A stretch of DNA of 37,384 bases from Gammaproteobacteria bacterium (GTDB lineage: Bacteria > Pseudomonadota > Gammaproteobacteria > DSM-16500), in assembly GCA_021324335.1 (NCBI GenBank), contig JAJPJH010000017.1:1-37384 (forward strand). The letters run 5' to 3'. Below, in pieces: positions 1 to 9,500 of this stretch. The notes under the pieces were generated by a model, which saw only the letters and a program-made list of their open reading frames with translations, was not told where the DNA came from and searched no databases. The position numbers and the translations under genes are program-made. Position 1 is the stretch's first letter. Each line of letters opens with the position of its first letter.

Positions 1-98
1 AGCGATGTTGTTGAAACGTTAACTTAAACCGCCGTATGCGACACCGCACGTACGGTGGTGTGAGAGGACGGCGGCGTGAGCCGCCTCCTACTCGCTAT
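1..98 (+). mobile_element. Group II intron, 3' end (domains V and VI), truncated by window edge
   Basis: Bases 30-61 fold as a typical domain V. Outer arms ACCGCCGTA and TACGGTGGT pair with one G-U, an inner TGCG/CGCA stem carries an ACAC loop, and a two-base CG bulge lies on the 3' side. The CGC in the 5' arm matches the catalytic triad of class IIC introns. Domain VI follows as a GC-rich hairpin (GGCGGC-GTGA-GCCGCC) with a likely bulged branch-point A in CCTACTC near 86-92. The intron probably ends at CTAT near 98. No reverse transcriptase is visible because the window starts inside the intron. The 3' exon begins about 45 bases before rtcB. The exact 3' splice base is inferred. Confidence 0.85.
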
Positions 99-142
99 AC
101 TGATTTATACTCAGATACTGGTCAGGGGATGGGAAAATACCG

Positions 143-1564
143 ATGGATATAACTAACATAAAACAATTAGACCCTTATCGTTGGCTCATTTCGACGGGTG
201 GCCATCCTATTATCTTATACGGCAGTCGTATCCTCATTGAAAGTATGGACGATAAAGTCCGTGAGCAAATCACGCATGTGGCCAAACTTCCGGGTCTGGT
301 CGGTGCTGCGATGACCATGCCTGATGCACATTGGGGATACGGTTTCCCTATTGGCGGGGTAGCTGCATTTGATGCTGAAGCGGGCGGTATTATTTCTGCC
401 GGCGGTGTAGGTTTTGACATTTCTTGCGGCGTGCGCTGTTTACGCACGAATCTTTTTGTCACCGATATTTTATCCCAAATTCAACCAATCGCTGATGCCT
501 TATTTCATGCAGTGCCTGCTGGTGTCGGTTCGGAAGGTAAAATTCATTTATCCATGCAGGAAATCGATCAGGTCATGCAAGGCGGTGCAAAATGGGCTTT
601 ATCTAAAGGTTACGGGGTACGCGAGGATCTCGATTATATCGAAGAAGACGGCTGCATTGATGGGGCTGTACCCGAGCATGTATCCGATCATGCAAAAAAA
701 CGGCAGTTAGATGAAATGGGAACCTTAGGATCAGGTAATCATTATTTAGAAGTGGAAGTAGTCGAAAAAATTTATGATCAAGTAGCAGCCTCCGCATTTG
801 GGATACAAGAAGGTCAGATTATCATTGCCATTCATTGTGGTTCCCGGGATTTAGGGCATCAAATTGGTTCAGACTATTTAGTCTCTCTCGCGAAAGCAGC
901 ACAACGCTTGGGGATTCAATTACCTGATAGAGAATTAGCTTGTGCGCCTATTTTATCACCAGAAGGTCAGCAATATATTGGCGCCATGCATGCTGGTATT
1001 AATTGTGCCCTGGCTAATCGGCAAATCATTACTCATTTAACACGTGAAACTTTGACGACTATTCTTCCTGATATTGAAATTGAAACATTGTACGACGTGT
1101 CGCATAACACGTGTAAAAGAGAAAAGCATCAGGTTAATGGGAAATTGCGCGAGCTTTATATCCATCGCAAAGGGGCTACACGTGCTTTTCCTCCGGGTCA
1201 TCCTGCCTTACCTGCGCGGTACCAGCCAGTAGGGCAGCCGGTTTTTATTGGTGGCAGTATGGGGACAGGCTCTTATTTACTAGCGGGAAATCCGGCAGAG
1301 GTAAATCAGGCATTTGCTTCTGCCAGTCATGGCGCGGGTCGGAGCATGAGCCGCAATCAAGCATTGAAGCGCTGGCAGGGGCGTCAATTAGTGGATGAAT
1401 TAGCACATCAGGGTATTTATATTCGTACGAAGACAATGCGTGGGGTAGCGGAAGAAGCGCCGGGAGCCTATAAAGATGTTCATCTGGTAGCGGAAGCAAC
1501 AGATTTAGGCGGGTTAGCACGACGGGTGGCATTTTTAAGACCATTGGCATGTGTGAAAGGATAA
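143..1564 (+). CDS. rtcB: RNA-splicing ligase RtcB
   Basis: This is an RtcB family protein of 473 residues, near the length of the archaeal and long bacterial members. The family joins RNA 2',3'-cyclic phosphate or 3'-phosphate ends to 5'-OH ends, using GTP and Mn2+. Visible signatures are PDAHWGYGFPIGG (about 60-72), FDISCGVR with the metal ligands D92 and C95, HCGSRDLGHQ in the middle, HNTCKREKH, MGTGSYLL, and SHGAGRS with H396, the residue equivalent to the histidine that becomes guanylylated. The ATG at 143 has a weak GGGA upstream. The gene stands alone, with no archease or RtcR regulator next to it, and its start lies 45 bases after a group II intron end. Its promoter must therefore sit in that gap or in the intron. 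Confidence 0.96.
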   Translation: MDITNIKQLDPYRWLISTGGHPIILYGSRILIESMDDKVREQITHVAKLPGLVGAAMTMPDAHWGYGFPIGGVAAFDAEAGGIISAGGVGFDISCGVRCLRTNLFVTDILSQIQPIADALFHAVPAGVGSEGKIHLSMQEIDQVMQGGAKWALSKGYGVREDLDYIEEDGCIDGAVPEHVSDHAKKRQLDEMGTLGSGNHYLEVEVVEKIYDQVAASAFGIQEGQIIIAIHCGSRDLGHQIGSDYLVSLAKAAQRLGIQLPDRELACAPILSPEGQQYIGAMHAGINCALANRQIITHLTRETLTTILPDIEIETLYDVSHNTCKREKHQVNGKLRELYIHRKGATRAFPPGHPALPARYQPVGQPVFIGGSMGTGSYLLAGNPAEVNQAFASASHGAGRSMSRNQALKRWQGRQLVDELAHQGIYIRTKTMRGVAEEAPGAYKDVHLVAEATDLGGLARRVAFLRPLACVKG

Positions 1565-1595
1565 TGGCTAGTGTGGCATGAAAATCAAAGCACAC

Positions 1596-2233
1596 TTAAA
1601 AAATAAGTTGATATCGTACCCCAGCTCCCTGCCCATATTTATAAATAAAGAGGACATAATAGTATTCAGATTTTCTTCGCTCAATATGCCTATCAATCGC
1701 AAGGTAGGGCACAACACGAGAGATAATCTCATCTGGTGCTTGTAATAAAACTAATCACAGGCAATAGCGATAGATCGAGAATCTAGTGGGTAAATTTCAT
1801 TATACCAAGTGACTAAATCTCGCATAGCTGCTTCGGTAATAGGACCTGCTTCGGCGGTTTCAAATACAATTCGTCTTTCACCACTACTGTGATTAGTTTC
1901 GACAACAGAATTAGGCTGGACTTTATACTGTCCAATATAAGGGCCTGCTTTTTGATAATAACGCATGAGTTCATGGTGCAGGCCGCGAATGGTGGTTTCA
2001 GTAAGTGGTTTAAAGGTTTTACCCTGGTCATAAATCAATTCCAGCATCGCACGGCAGCCAGCAACTTCCTCGATACTGCGTTCCCTATCTTTATTGAGCT
2101 TATTTTCGATATCGGGCCAGATCGAGCAATAAAATTCGAAAAATATTGCTCGATCTGGCCCGATCTGATTTCTTAAAAAAATATTCAATTGCCATCCGTT
2201 GGTCAATTCCTCTATCATCGTGTCTAACGCCAT
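1596..2233 (-). pseudogene. Fic-domain protein, broken: catalytic loop deleted and frame shifted
   Basis: The intact N-terminal reading frame (2233 to 1751, 160 residues) resembles Fic/Doc AMPylase-type proteins: LTETTIRGLHHELM, then GPYIGQYKVQPNSVV, then a helix ending SRSIAIACD before a stop. In Fic proteins this helix leads straight into HPFxxGNGR, which is absent. Immediately after, in another frame down to a stop at 1596, the sequence reads LVLLQAPDEIISRVVPYLA then IDRHIERRKSEYYYVL, which resembles the Fic segment that follows GNGR. The simplest reading is a deletion of roughly 25 codons that removed the whole catalytic loop and broke the frame. A palindrome at 2111-2164 lies inside the N-terminal frame. 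The remnant cannot be a catalytic Fic enzyme. The C-terminal match is judged by eye. Confidence 0.72.
2111..2164. repeat. Perfect palindromic element (21-bp arms, 12-base loop) inside the Fic frame
   Basis: The left arm (2111-2131, beginning ATCGGGCCAGATCG) is the exact reverse complement of the right arm (2144-2164, ending CTGGCCCGAT). They are separated by an A-rich loop containing TTCGAA. The element is read through in frame by the Fic N-terminal region and contributes about 18 residues (around IGPDRAI...CSIWPD). No second copy was noticed in the window. It may be a dispersed palindromic repeat similar in behaviour to Rickettsia palindromic elements, which insert in frame in genes, but that family link is only an analogy. 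Confidence 0.85.
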
Positions 2234-2255
2234 CTATATATTTGGGAGCAGCGTG

Positions 2256-4454
2256 ATGAATAAAACATGGATTGTTTTATTGGCTTGGCTTGTATCTCTC
2301 TTCATTTCCATTCCCGTGTTTGCACTTCCCCTCGCCAATGTTCAACTGCGTTATTCAGGCGATATCTTAACGATCACGAATACGTCTAAACAGCCGATTA
2401 GTTTACGCAATGCGAGCTTGCGTTTTTACTATGCTGGCAAAGTGTCGGCGGTAAATGGCGTTAACCCGCTGAAGATTACCTCTCAACTGCAGTCAAAGCA
2501 ATTTACCAAATTACCTAATAACCAAGGTAATTTTTATCAAGTAACGATGAATGCCTTAAATCAAGCCAGTCTTTTACCTGGCCAAACGGTTCAATTGAAA
2601 ATCACAACAGACAAGAAAACCCACCCACATGGCTTTCAATTATTAGCTAATGTCCTCGTGCCCGTCCAAGTCAACGTGACCGTATTATCTCCTAACTGGA
2701 CGCAGACCATTCAAGTTTGCAATACCTCTTCTTCCCCCATTCCACTCTCGCAAGTGGAGTTTGATTTTAATTATGCCGCTAGCATAAGTCCTTCTACTTC
2801 TATTTGGGGGCAACCGTGGTTAGGTTGGACAGTCGCAAGCCAGCAAGGAAGTCAAGTCGTGTTCGTTGGTGGCAATCAATGGGCTGCTCCTTTACCGCCC
2901 GATCCTAATTGTACAAATCCGTTAACTATACAATTTGCTTCCACTCCTCAATCACCCGCTCCTACCGGGCCGTTTACCTTTAAAGTGGCCGGCGGTACCC
3001 CCATTGGCAATGGGGCCATGACAGTTAGCTTAGCTGCTGCGCCTGCGACGGGATTAGCTAATCCTCAAATTACGGTACAAGGGCCAAGTGGTACCCAGCA
3101 GCAAGTAGTGAATTGGGGGCAACAATGGCAATTAACTAATTTGGTGACAGGTACTTATACGGTTACCGCTTCCCCTGTCGATAATGGACAGCAATTTTAT
3201 CAAGCTGCACCGATGAATGTGACAGTACAGAATCAAAGCACCACCCCTGTTGCAATTAATTATCAAGCAGTCCCCATGGGGCAAGTATCCGTTTCCTTGG
3301 TAAATGCACCTGCTTCGCAAGAACCGGTGACGTTAACTGGACAGCATTATCAATTTACCCAAACAGTCACCAATGGGTCGGTCTTGCAATTACCAACGGA
3401 TACTTATAGTGTGGTCTCAACGGTCGCCGGGTATTCTGCTACCACCACCCCCAATCCGTTGGTCGTACCCAATAACACCAGCTTGCAAGTTACCTATCAA
3501 CCTGCATCCTCTTCTCTCTTTGTAGGTTACTTTGAAACCTGGGATCCTGATTATCAGACGGATGGTACGAAGACAACCTTAGGCAACTTGCCAGGCTATG
3601 TAAATGTCGTCAACTTAGCTTTCATGAAGCCAGATGCCACGTATCGCAAAGGCAGTTTGAACTATGCCGGTACGGGGCTCGAGTTTAATTATGCCACTGG
3701 CGCTGTGTTACAACAGGCGATTGCTTATTTACACCAACAGCATCCTGGCACTAAAGTCCTTGTCTCAGTCGGGGGTGCTGATTACACCAATTGGCAAGGG
3801 CTCAACGTGCAAGCTATTGCGGATTTTGTCACTGACTTTGGCCTAGACGGGGTCGACATTGACTATGAACCTGCTACGGCTGGTTGTGCCATGGGTACAG
3901 ATGGTCATATTCACTGCCAAGTGGATACGCTTTACCAAAGCTATATCAATTTAATCCGTGCTGCTTTACCACGACCTTATATATTAAGTGTGGCGGCATG
4001 GAGTACGGGGGCTTATGGTGAAGATCAATGGGTGAATGCGCAACCCCAAGATGATTTCACTGGCGTCATGCTGCCTGTCTTCCGCTCGTCTGCTGGCAGT
4101 GCCATTGATCTAGTCAACGTCATGTCTTACGATGCAGGCACGACTTATAACCCTGAACAAGCCTTAGCCGCTTATGCTAATTATTTCTCAGGTCCGATTG
4201 CGATGGGGGTTGAAGTCCCACCCGAAGCATGGGGTGGTCATATTTATACCATTGACCAAGTGAACCAATTAGCGCAAGCCTCACTTACCACGGCAGCGGG
4301 TCACCATACACCAGCAGGTATGATGATATGGTCCTTGCAAAAAACACCCGGCGGTACACCAACAGCCGATGATCCAAATGCGCAAATGATGGCAACGGCT
4401 ATTTGCACTGATTTAGGATTGACAAATTGCAGTGAGACATTGATTAAAAATTAG
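2256..4454 (+). CDS. Secreted GH18 chitinase with N-terminal binding and Ig-like domains
   Basis: The ATG at 2256 is preceded by GGGAG at 2244-2248, and the protein then begins with a clean Sec signal peptide (MNKTWIVL...PVFA, cleavage before LPLANVQ). An in-frame upstream start lacks these features. The mature part has two beta-rich segments (about 25-150 and 150-245, carbohydrate-binding-like by composition), two Ig-like repeats (about 250-415, each ending near a P-x-N/V-VTV/TYQP strand), then a GH18 catalytic domain from about 420 (SLFVGYFETW). The GH18 signature DGVDIDYE spans 531-538, with E538 the expected acid/base. The architecture is like ChiA of Legionella pneumophila, exported by the type II system. 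It is convergent with the CDF gene, with a 15-base gap. Confidence 0.9.
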   Translation: MNKTWIVLLAWLVSLFISIPVFALPLANVQLRYSGDILTITNTSKQPISLRNASLRFYYAGKVSAVNGVNPLKITSQLQSKQFTKLPNNQGNFYQVTMNALNQASLLPGQTVQLKITTDKKTHPHGFQLLANVLVPVQVNVTVLSPNWTQTIQVCNTSSSPIPLSQVEFDFNYAASISPSTSIWGQPWLGWTVASQQGSQVVFVGGNQWAAPLPPDPNCTNPLTIQFASTPQSPAPTGPFTFKVAGGTPIGNGAMTVSLAAAPATGLANPQITVQGPSGTQQQVVNWGQQWQLTNLVTGTYTVTASPVDNGQQFYQAAPMNVTVQNQSTTPVAINYQAVPMGQVSVSLVNAPASQEPVTLTGQHYQFTQTVTNGSVLQLPTDTYSVVSTVAGYSATTTPNPLVVPNNTSLQVTYQPASSSLFVGYFETWDPDYQTDGTKTTLGNLPGYVNVVNLAFMKPDATYRKGSLNYAGTGLEFNYATGAVLQQAIAYLHQQHPGTKVLVSVGGADYTNWQGLNVQAIADFVTDFGLDGVDIDYEPATAGCAMGTDGHIHCQVDTLYQSYINLIRAALPRPYILSVAAWSTGAYGEDQWVNAQPQDDFTGVMLPVFRSSAGSAIDLVNVMSYDAGTTYNPEQALAAYANYFSGPIAMGVEVPPEAWGGHIYTIDQVNQLAQASLTTAAGHHTPAGMMIWSLQKTPGGTPTADDPNAQMMATAICTDLGLTNCSETLIKN

Positions 4455-4469
4455 GAGAGGATTTCAAAT

Positions 4470-5390
4470 TTAACACGTCTCACTGCGCAAACAAGGATCA
4501 TCTTTGCTGCCTTTTTCTACTTGTAAGGTGACATGATTAATCCGGAATTTTTCATGTAACACCAGATTAATTTTTTTGTAATCTGCATCTGTTAAAGAAG
4601 AATCAGGCATCACTAAATGAGCTGTTAGCGCTACTTCTTTTGTACTTAATCCCCAAATATGCAGATCGTGCAAGGCAGCGACTCCCGGTAATTGTGCTAA
4701 ATAATGACGTACACCTGCCTGGTCGATATAATGCGGAACTGCATCCAAGATGAGCCGAACGGAATCACGCAGCAAGCCCCACGTGCCCCATAATACAATC
4801 CCCACGATCATCAGACCTAAAATAGGATCTATCCATAACAGCCCAGTGAAACGAATAATGATTGCACCTACTACGACACCGACTAGGATCATTGCATCTG
4901 CGATCAGATGTAAAAAAGCTCCCTTAATATTCATATCATCCTGTGCACCTTGCATGAAAAGCAGCGAGCAACCACCATTAATGAAAATACCAATTGTTCC
5001 GATAAGCATAACGACAGTTTCATTCATTTCTGTTAGATGGAATAGCTTATAAATTGCTTCATAAGCAATTAGCACGGATGTTGTAACCAGAAGAACAGCA
5101 TTAACGAGAGCTGCAATGATAGTGGTACGTTTAAATCCATAACTATAACGTTTCCGGGGTGGGAAGGATAATAACCAATTTGCTACCCAGGCCAGCACCA
5201 ATCCCAGTGCATCTCCAAAATTATGAACTGCATCTGCTAATAAACTCGTCGAATTCGCTAAAAAAGCATATACAATTTCTACGATGATATAAGCAGATGT
5301 TAATAATACGGCTATCGCAAAAGCCATATTCAATGAACGAGGCGCATGATGGTGACCGTGATGATGCGAGTGAGAATGTGTATGACTCAT
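4470..5390 (-). CDS. CDF family cation efflux protein (Zn/Co/Cd type)
   Basis: 306 residues, the usual size for CzcD/ZitB-like proton-coupled exporters of Zn2+ and related metals in the inner membrane. The N-terminus is a His tract (HTHSHSHHHGHHH) that can bind metal. Six membrane segments follow; helix 2 carries LLADAVHNFGDAL and helix 5 HLIADA, the paired H-x3-D / H-x2-A-D motifs of the metal site. The C-terminal cytoplasmic domain includes DLHIWGLSTKEVALTAHLV. The tail DDPCLRSETC adds two cysteines. It starts 4 bases after the antiporter stop, so it is the last gene of the putA-antiporter-CDF operon. Confidence 0.93.
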   Translation of the reverse strand: MSHTHSHSHHHGHHHAPRSLNMAFAIAVLLTSAYIIVEIVYAFLANSTSLLADAVHNFGDALGLVLAWVANWLLSFPPRKRYSYGFKRTTIIAALVNAVLLVTTSVLIAYEAIYKLFHLTEMNETVVMLIGTIGIFINGGCSLLFMQGAQDDMNIKGAFLHLIADAMILVGVVVGAIIIRFTGLLWIDPILGLMIVGIVLWGTWGLLRDSVRLILDAVPHYIDQAGVRHYLAQLPGVAALHDLHIWGLSTKEVALTAHLVMPDSSLTDADYKKINLVLHEKFRINHVTLQVEKGSKDDPCLRSETC

Positions 5391-5394
5391 GAGA

Positions 5395-6567
5395 TTAATC
5401 TCTTCTTAATTTTTCAGCCGCTGCTAAAGGTGTGGGATAACGTAAGACTGTCCAGTAGCAAGAGGCAATGAAAGTGAGAATGATAGCAGCTTCCACCATG
5501 TAAGTAGTTTTAGCCGATGCTAAACCACTGTCGAAAGCCATGTAGATTAAGAGTAAAGAGAATTCACTCATTTGACCTAACCGTACTCCAATTTCCCAAC
5601 TGACGGATTTTGCCTCGCCAGAGCGATAGAGCAGCCACTTGAAAACCATAGGTTTTAAGATTAACACTAATAATGCTAAGAAACTGGCCGGAAGAAGGAC
5701 GCTAGGCAAATAATCGAAATTAAAACCAGCGCCGATGGCGAAAAAGAAAATGACGAGGAAGAAATCGCGTAATGGTTTTAAGTGTTCAGCAATGTAGAAA
5801 GCGATAGGATTAGAGGCGAGGGCAATACCTGCAATGAAAGCACCAATTTCTTCTGACAGCCCAAAAAAATGACTGAGCTGGGCCATTAATAAACACCAGC
5901 CGATGGAGAGAATAAAAATATATTCATGCACTTTATCAAAGCGCTCGATTAATTTAGTGAGGACGTAGTGTTGAAATAGATAAGCAGCGAGTAGTAACGC
6001 AGGAAAAGCCAGTAATACATAGTGAATTTGGTAAATCGATTCACTCTGTCCCCCTATCATTTGCACGACTAAGATGGAAGCAATTGCAATGATGTCTTGC
6101 AGCAACAAAATACTGACAAGTAATTCACCTGTGTGTTGATGGTGTAAGATCGTCGTGGGTAATAATTTAATACCAATAATGGTACTGGAAAACATGGTTG
6201 CAAGACCAATGACAATGCTTTCTTCCAAGGTATAACCGTAAAAATAACTAGGAATTAAGCCAATGAGGAAAAAAATAAATGAGCTGGAGAGAGTGATTAA
6301 ACTCATTTTGCGTAATGAGTGAAAGAGATTTTGTGGCTGTAAATGTAATCCGAGTAAAAATAACAGGAAGATGATGCCGATGTTTCCTGCTTGGCTGCTG
6401 GCCATGCTGCTGTTTACCCAATCTAATCCCCACGGACCAACAATGGCACCTATTACGATGTAAGCAACTAATAAAGACTGCCGAGTGAATAACGCAATGG
6501 TGGAAAAGACGGCTGTCCCCGTGAAAATAATGAACATGAGATACGCAATTTTATCCGGTTGGTGCAT
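5395..6567 (-). CDS. CPA2 family cation:proton antiporter (KefB-like, membrane domain only)
   Basis: 390 residues with about 11-12 hydrophobic helices, typical of the Na+/H+ exchanger domain of CPA2 proteins. Helix segments such as GLATMFSSTIIGIKLL and SEEIGAFIAGIALASNP match the family core. There is no C-terminal TrkA-N (NAD-binding) domain, so it is shorter than KefB/KefC and probably not glutathione-gated. Its ATG overlaps the putA stop by one base (TAATG), which indicates translational coupling. Substrate (K+ or Na+) cannot be told from sequence. Pairing with PutA could serve ion or pH balance during proline use, which is an inference. Confidence 0.88.
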   Translation of the reverse strand: MHQPDKIAYLMFIIFTGTAVFSTIALFTRQSLLVAYIVIGAIVGPWGLDWVNSSMASSQAGNIGIIFLLFLLGLHLQPQNLFHSLRKMSLITLSSSFIFFLIGLIPSYFYGYTLEESIVIGLATMFSSTIIGIKLLPTTILHHQHTGELLVSILLLQDIIAIASILVVQMIGGQSESIYQIHYVLLAFPALLLAAYLFQHYVLTKLIERFDKVHEYIFILSIGWCLLMAQLSHFFGLSEEIGAFIAGIALASNPIAFYIAEHLKPLRDFFLVIFFFAIGAGFNFDYLPSVLLPASFLALLVLILKPMVFKWLLYRSGEAKSVSWEIGVRLGQMSEFSLLLIYMAFDSGLASAKTTYMVEAAIILTFIASCYWTVLRYPTPLAAAEKLRRD

Positions 6568-9500
6568 TAATCATCCTCCCGTAACGAAACCAAGCGTGCG
6601 TTACCACCGACGGCGGTGGTATTAGTAGAAATCGTACGTTCAACGCAAAGGCGGGGTAAATAATGCGGACCGCCTGCTTTCGGGCCAGTGCCAGATAAGC
6701 CTTCGCCCCCAAAGGGTTGTACTCCTACTACGGCCCCTATCACATTGCGATTTACGTACATATTACCTACATGCATACGGCTTGTAATATAGTTTATCGT
6801 TGCTTCAATACGGCTGTGTACCCCTAAGGTGAGTCCATATCCGGTGCTAGCAATAGCATCCATCACTTTATCAAGGTCATGGGCTTTATATCGCACGACA
6901 TGGAGAATAGGGCCGAAAACTTCACCTTTTAATACACTCAGATCGTCTAGTTCGAAGACGGTGGGAGGAAAGTAAAAACCGCCAGGGGATTCTCGCATGG
7001 GAACTTGAGCGATGAGTTTGGCCTGCTGACTCATTTTTGCAAAATGGTTTTGTAACATTTGCAATGCTTCGGCATCAATAACAGGGCCAATATCAGTTGC
7101 GAGCAAGCTAGGATCGCCGATGGTTAATTCAGCCATATAGCCTTTTAGCATGGTAAGCAAACGGGGTGCGATTTCTTCTTGTACAAACAACACTCGCAGG
7201 GCTGAGCAGCGTTGACCAGCACTATTGAAACTAGACTGCGCGATATCAATCACGACTTGTTCGGGAAGAGCAGAAGAATCCACAATCATGGCATTTTGTC
7301 CACCCGTTTCTGCAACCAGTAAGCCGATAGGGCCGGGACGATGAGCCAAGGTTTGTTGGATGAATTTAGCAGTTTCAGTCGATCCCGTGAACATCACACC
7401 CCCAATACGGGGGTCTGCCACTAATTTAGCACCTACTGCGCTGCCAGGGCCAATTAATAAATGTAATGCTTCTGCCGGTACGCCCGCTTGATGAAGAATT
7501 TGCACGGCTTGGAAAGCAATTAAGGGAGTTTGTTCAGCTGGTTTAGCAATGACCGTATTACCGGTAACGAGAGAAGCAACAAGTTGGCCCGTAAAAATAG
7601 CGAGAGGGAAATTCCAAGGGCTGATACAGGCCATGATGCCCCGCGGATATAATGCAATTTGATTCAATTCACCCGTCGGCCCTGGTAAGGTGACGGGGAC
7701 AAGATCTTGTCGGGCACGATAGGCATAGTAACGACAGTAATCAATAGTTTCCCGTACCTCTGAGATGGCATCAGGGATACATTTACCCCCTTCGCGCGTC
7801 AGAATCGTCATTAGGCGAGGCATGGCCTCCTGGAACAAATCGGCAGCTCGTTCTATGATGGCTGCACGTTCTTCGAGAGGGGTGGTGCCCCATGTTTTCG
7901 TTGCACGCTCAGCGCTAGCAATGGCTTCTTCAATTTGCCATTCTTGCGCCTCATTCACATAACCAATGATACGCCCGGCGTGGCTAGGAGAGATAACAGC
8001 ATGAGCGCGATGTTCTGTTAATATCTGTCCATTCACAATGGAGGCAGCCACCCAGTTTTCTTGTTCAGCGGCTTCCATCTGTTTTTTAAGCTGGCTTACT
8101 TGATGACGATCGGACAAATCGATCCCGTTAGAGTTTTGCCACTTGCCATAAATATCTTTTGGCAGTGGAATCTTAGGATGAGGCAAACTTTTGAGTGATG
8201 CGATACGTGCAACGGGATCGGTAGTAATTTTTTCGATAGGAAAAGTCTCGTCTGCCAGTTGGTTGATAAACGAGGTATTAGCACCATTTTCTAGTAGCCG
8301 ACGAACGAGATAGCCCAATAAATCTTTATGTGTTCCAACTGGTGCGTAAATGCGGCATGGCATATTAAATTGTGTTTTATCGACAATTTGATCATATAAC
8401 GGACGTCCAATGCCATGTAAGCATTGGAATTCAAATTCAATGCTCCTCGTTTTAGTCATTTCTAAAATAGCTGCGACGGAATAAGCATTGTGGGTTCCAA
8501 ATTGCGGATAAAAATTATCCTTTTGAGCTAGTAATTTTTTTGCACAAGCAAGGAATGAAACATCTGTCGAATTTTTACGAGTAAAGACAGGATAACCTGC
8601 TAAGCCCAAGACTTGGCTTATTTTAATTTCCGCATCCCAGTAAGCCCCTTTCACGAGTCGTACCATGATGCGTTTACGATGTTGTTTAGAAAGTGCTGCT
8701 AACCAATCAATCACGAATGAGGCGCGTTTCTGATACGATTGCACGACAAACCCTAAACCTTCCCAGCCGGCAAGTGAGGGATCACCAAATACGGCTTCAA
8801 AAATGTCTAAGGATAAGTCCAAGCGATCGGCCTCTTCCGCATCGATGGTCAAGGCAATACGATTTTTCTTGGCTAGTTGAGCAAGGGCTAACAAACGAGG
8901 AGTGAGCTCCTTAAGCACACGCTCCCGTTTGGGATATTCATAACGGGGGTGGAGGGCGGATAATTTGACAGAAATACTCGGGTTAGTGATCAAATTATCA
9001 CTGGTAGTCGATGCCCCAATTGTGGTGATAGCTTCTTCATAAGCGGCATAGTAATGTTGCGCTTCTTCTGCAGTACGGGCCGCTTCGCCGAGCATATCGT
9101 ATGAGAAGCGATAACCCAGCGCTTCTAAGGGCTGTGCTCGCTGTAACGCAGAGGCAATGTTCTCGCCCATGACGAATTGCTTACCGAGTGCTTTCATCAT
9201 TTGTAAAATCGTCGGGCGCACCACACTTACTCCTAAGCGGCTGACCGCCCGTATCAGCGACTGGCCTAAGCTTTTTTGGTTAGAAAGCGTAGGGGCATAT
9301 ATCTTTCCCGTCAGTAGCAATGCCCAGGTGGTAGCATTCATGAACAAGGAGTGCTCACGACTAAGATGGTTTTTCCAATCAGCGGTCGAAAGTTTATCGC
9401 TGATAAATTTATCCATAGTCGTTTTATCAGGAATACGCAATAGTGCTTCGGCGAGACACATCAAGGCAATGCCTTCTTCCGTTGAAAGATCAAACTCATG

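Noticed and set aside
96..111. Two TATACT motifs (96-101 and 106-111) as an rtcB promoter
   Set aside because: No acceptable -35 hexamer is found 16-18 bases upstream of either; the first spans the intron end.
1889..2176. Open frame of 95 codons on the + strand across the Fic region
   Set aside because: It is antisense to the Fic frame and exists mainly because the palindrome is open on both strands; no ribosome site or known motif.
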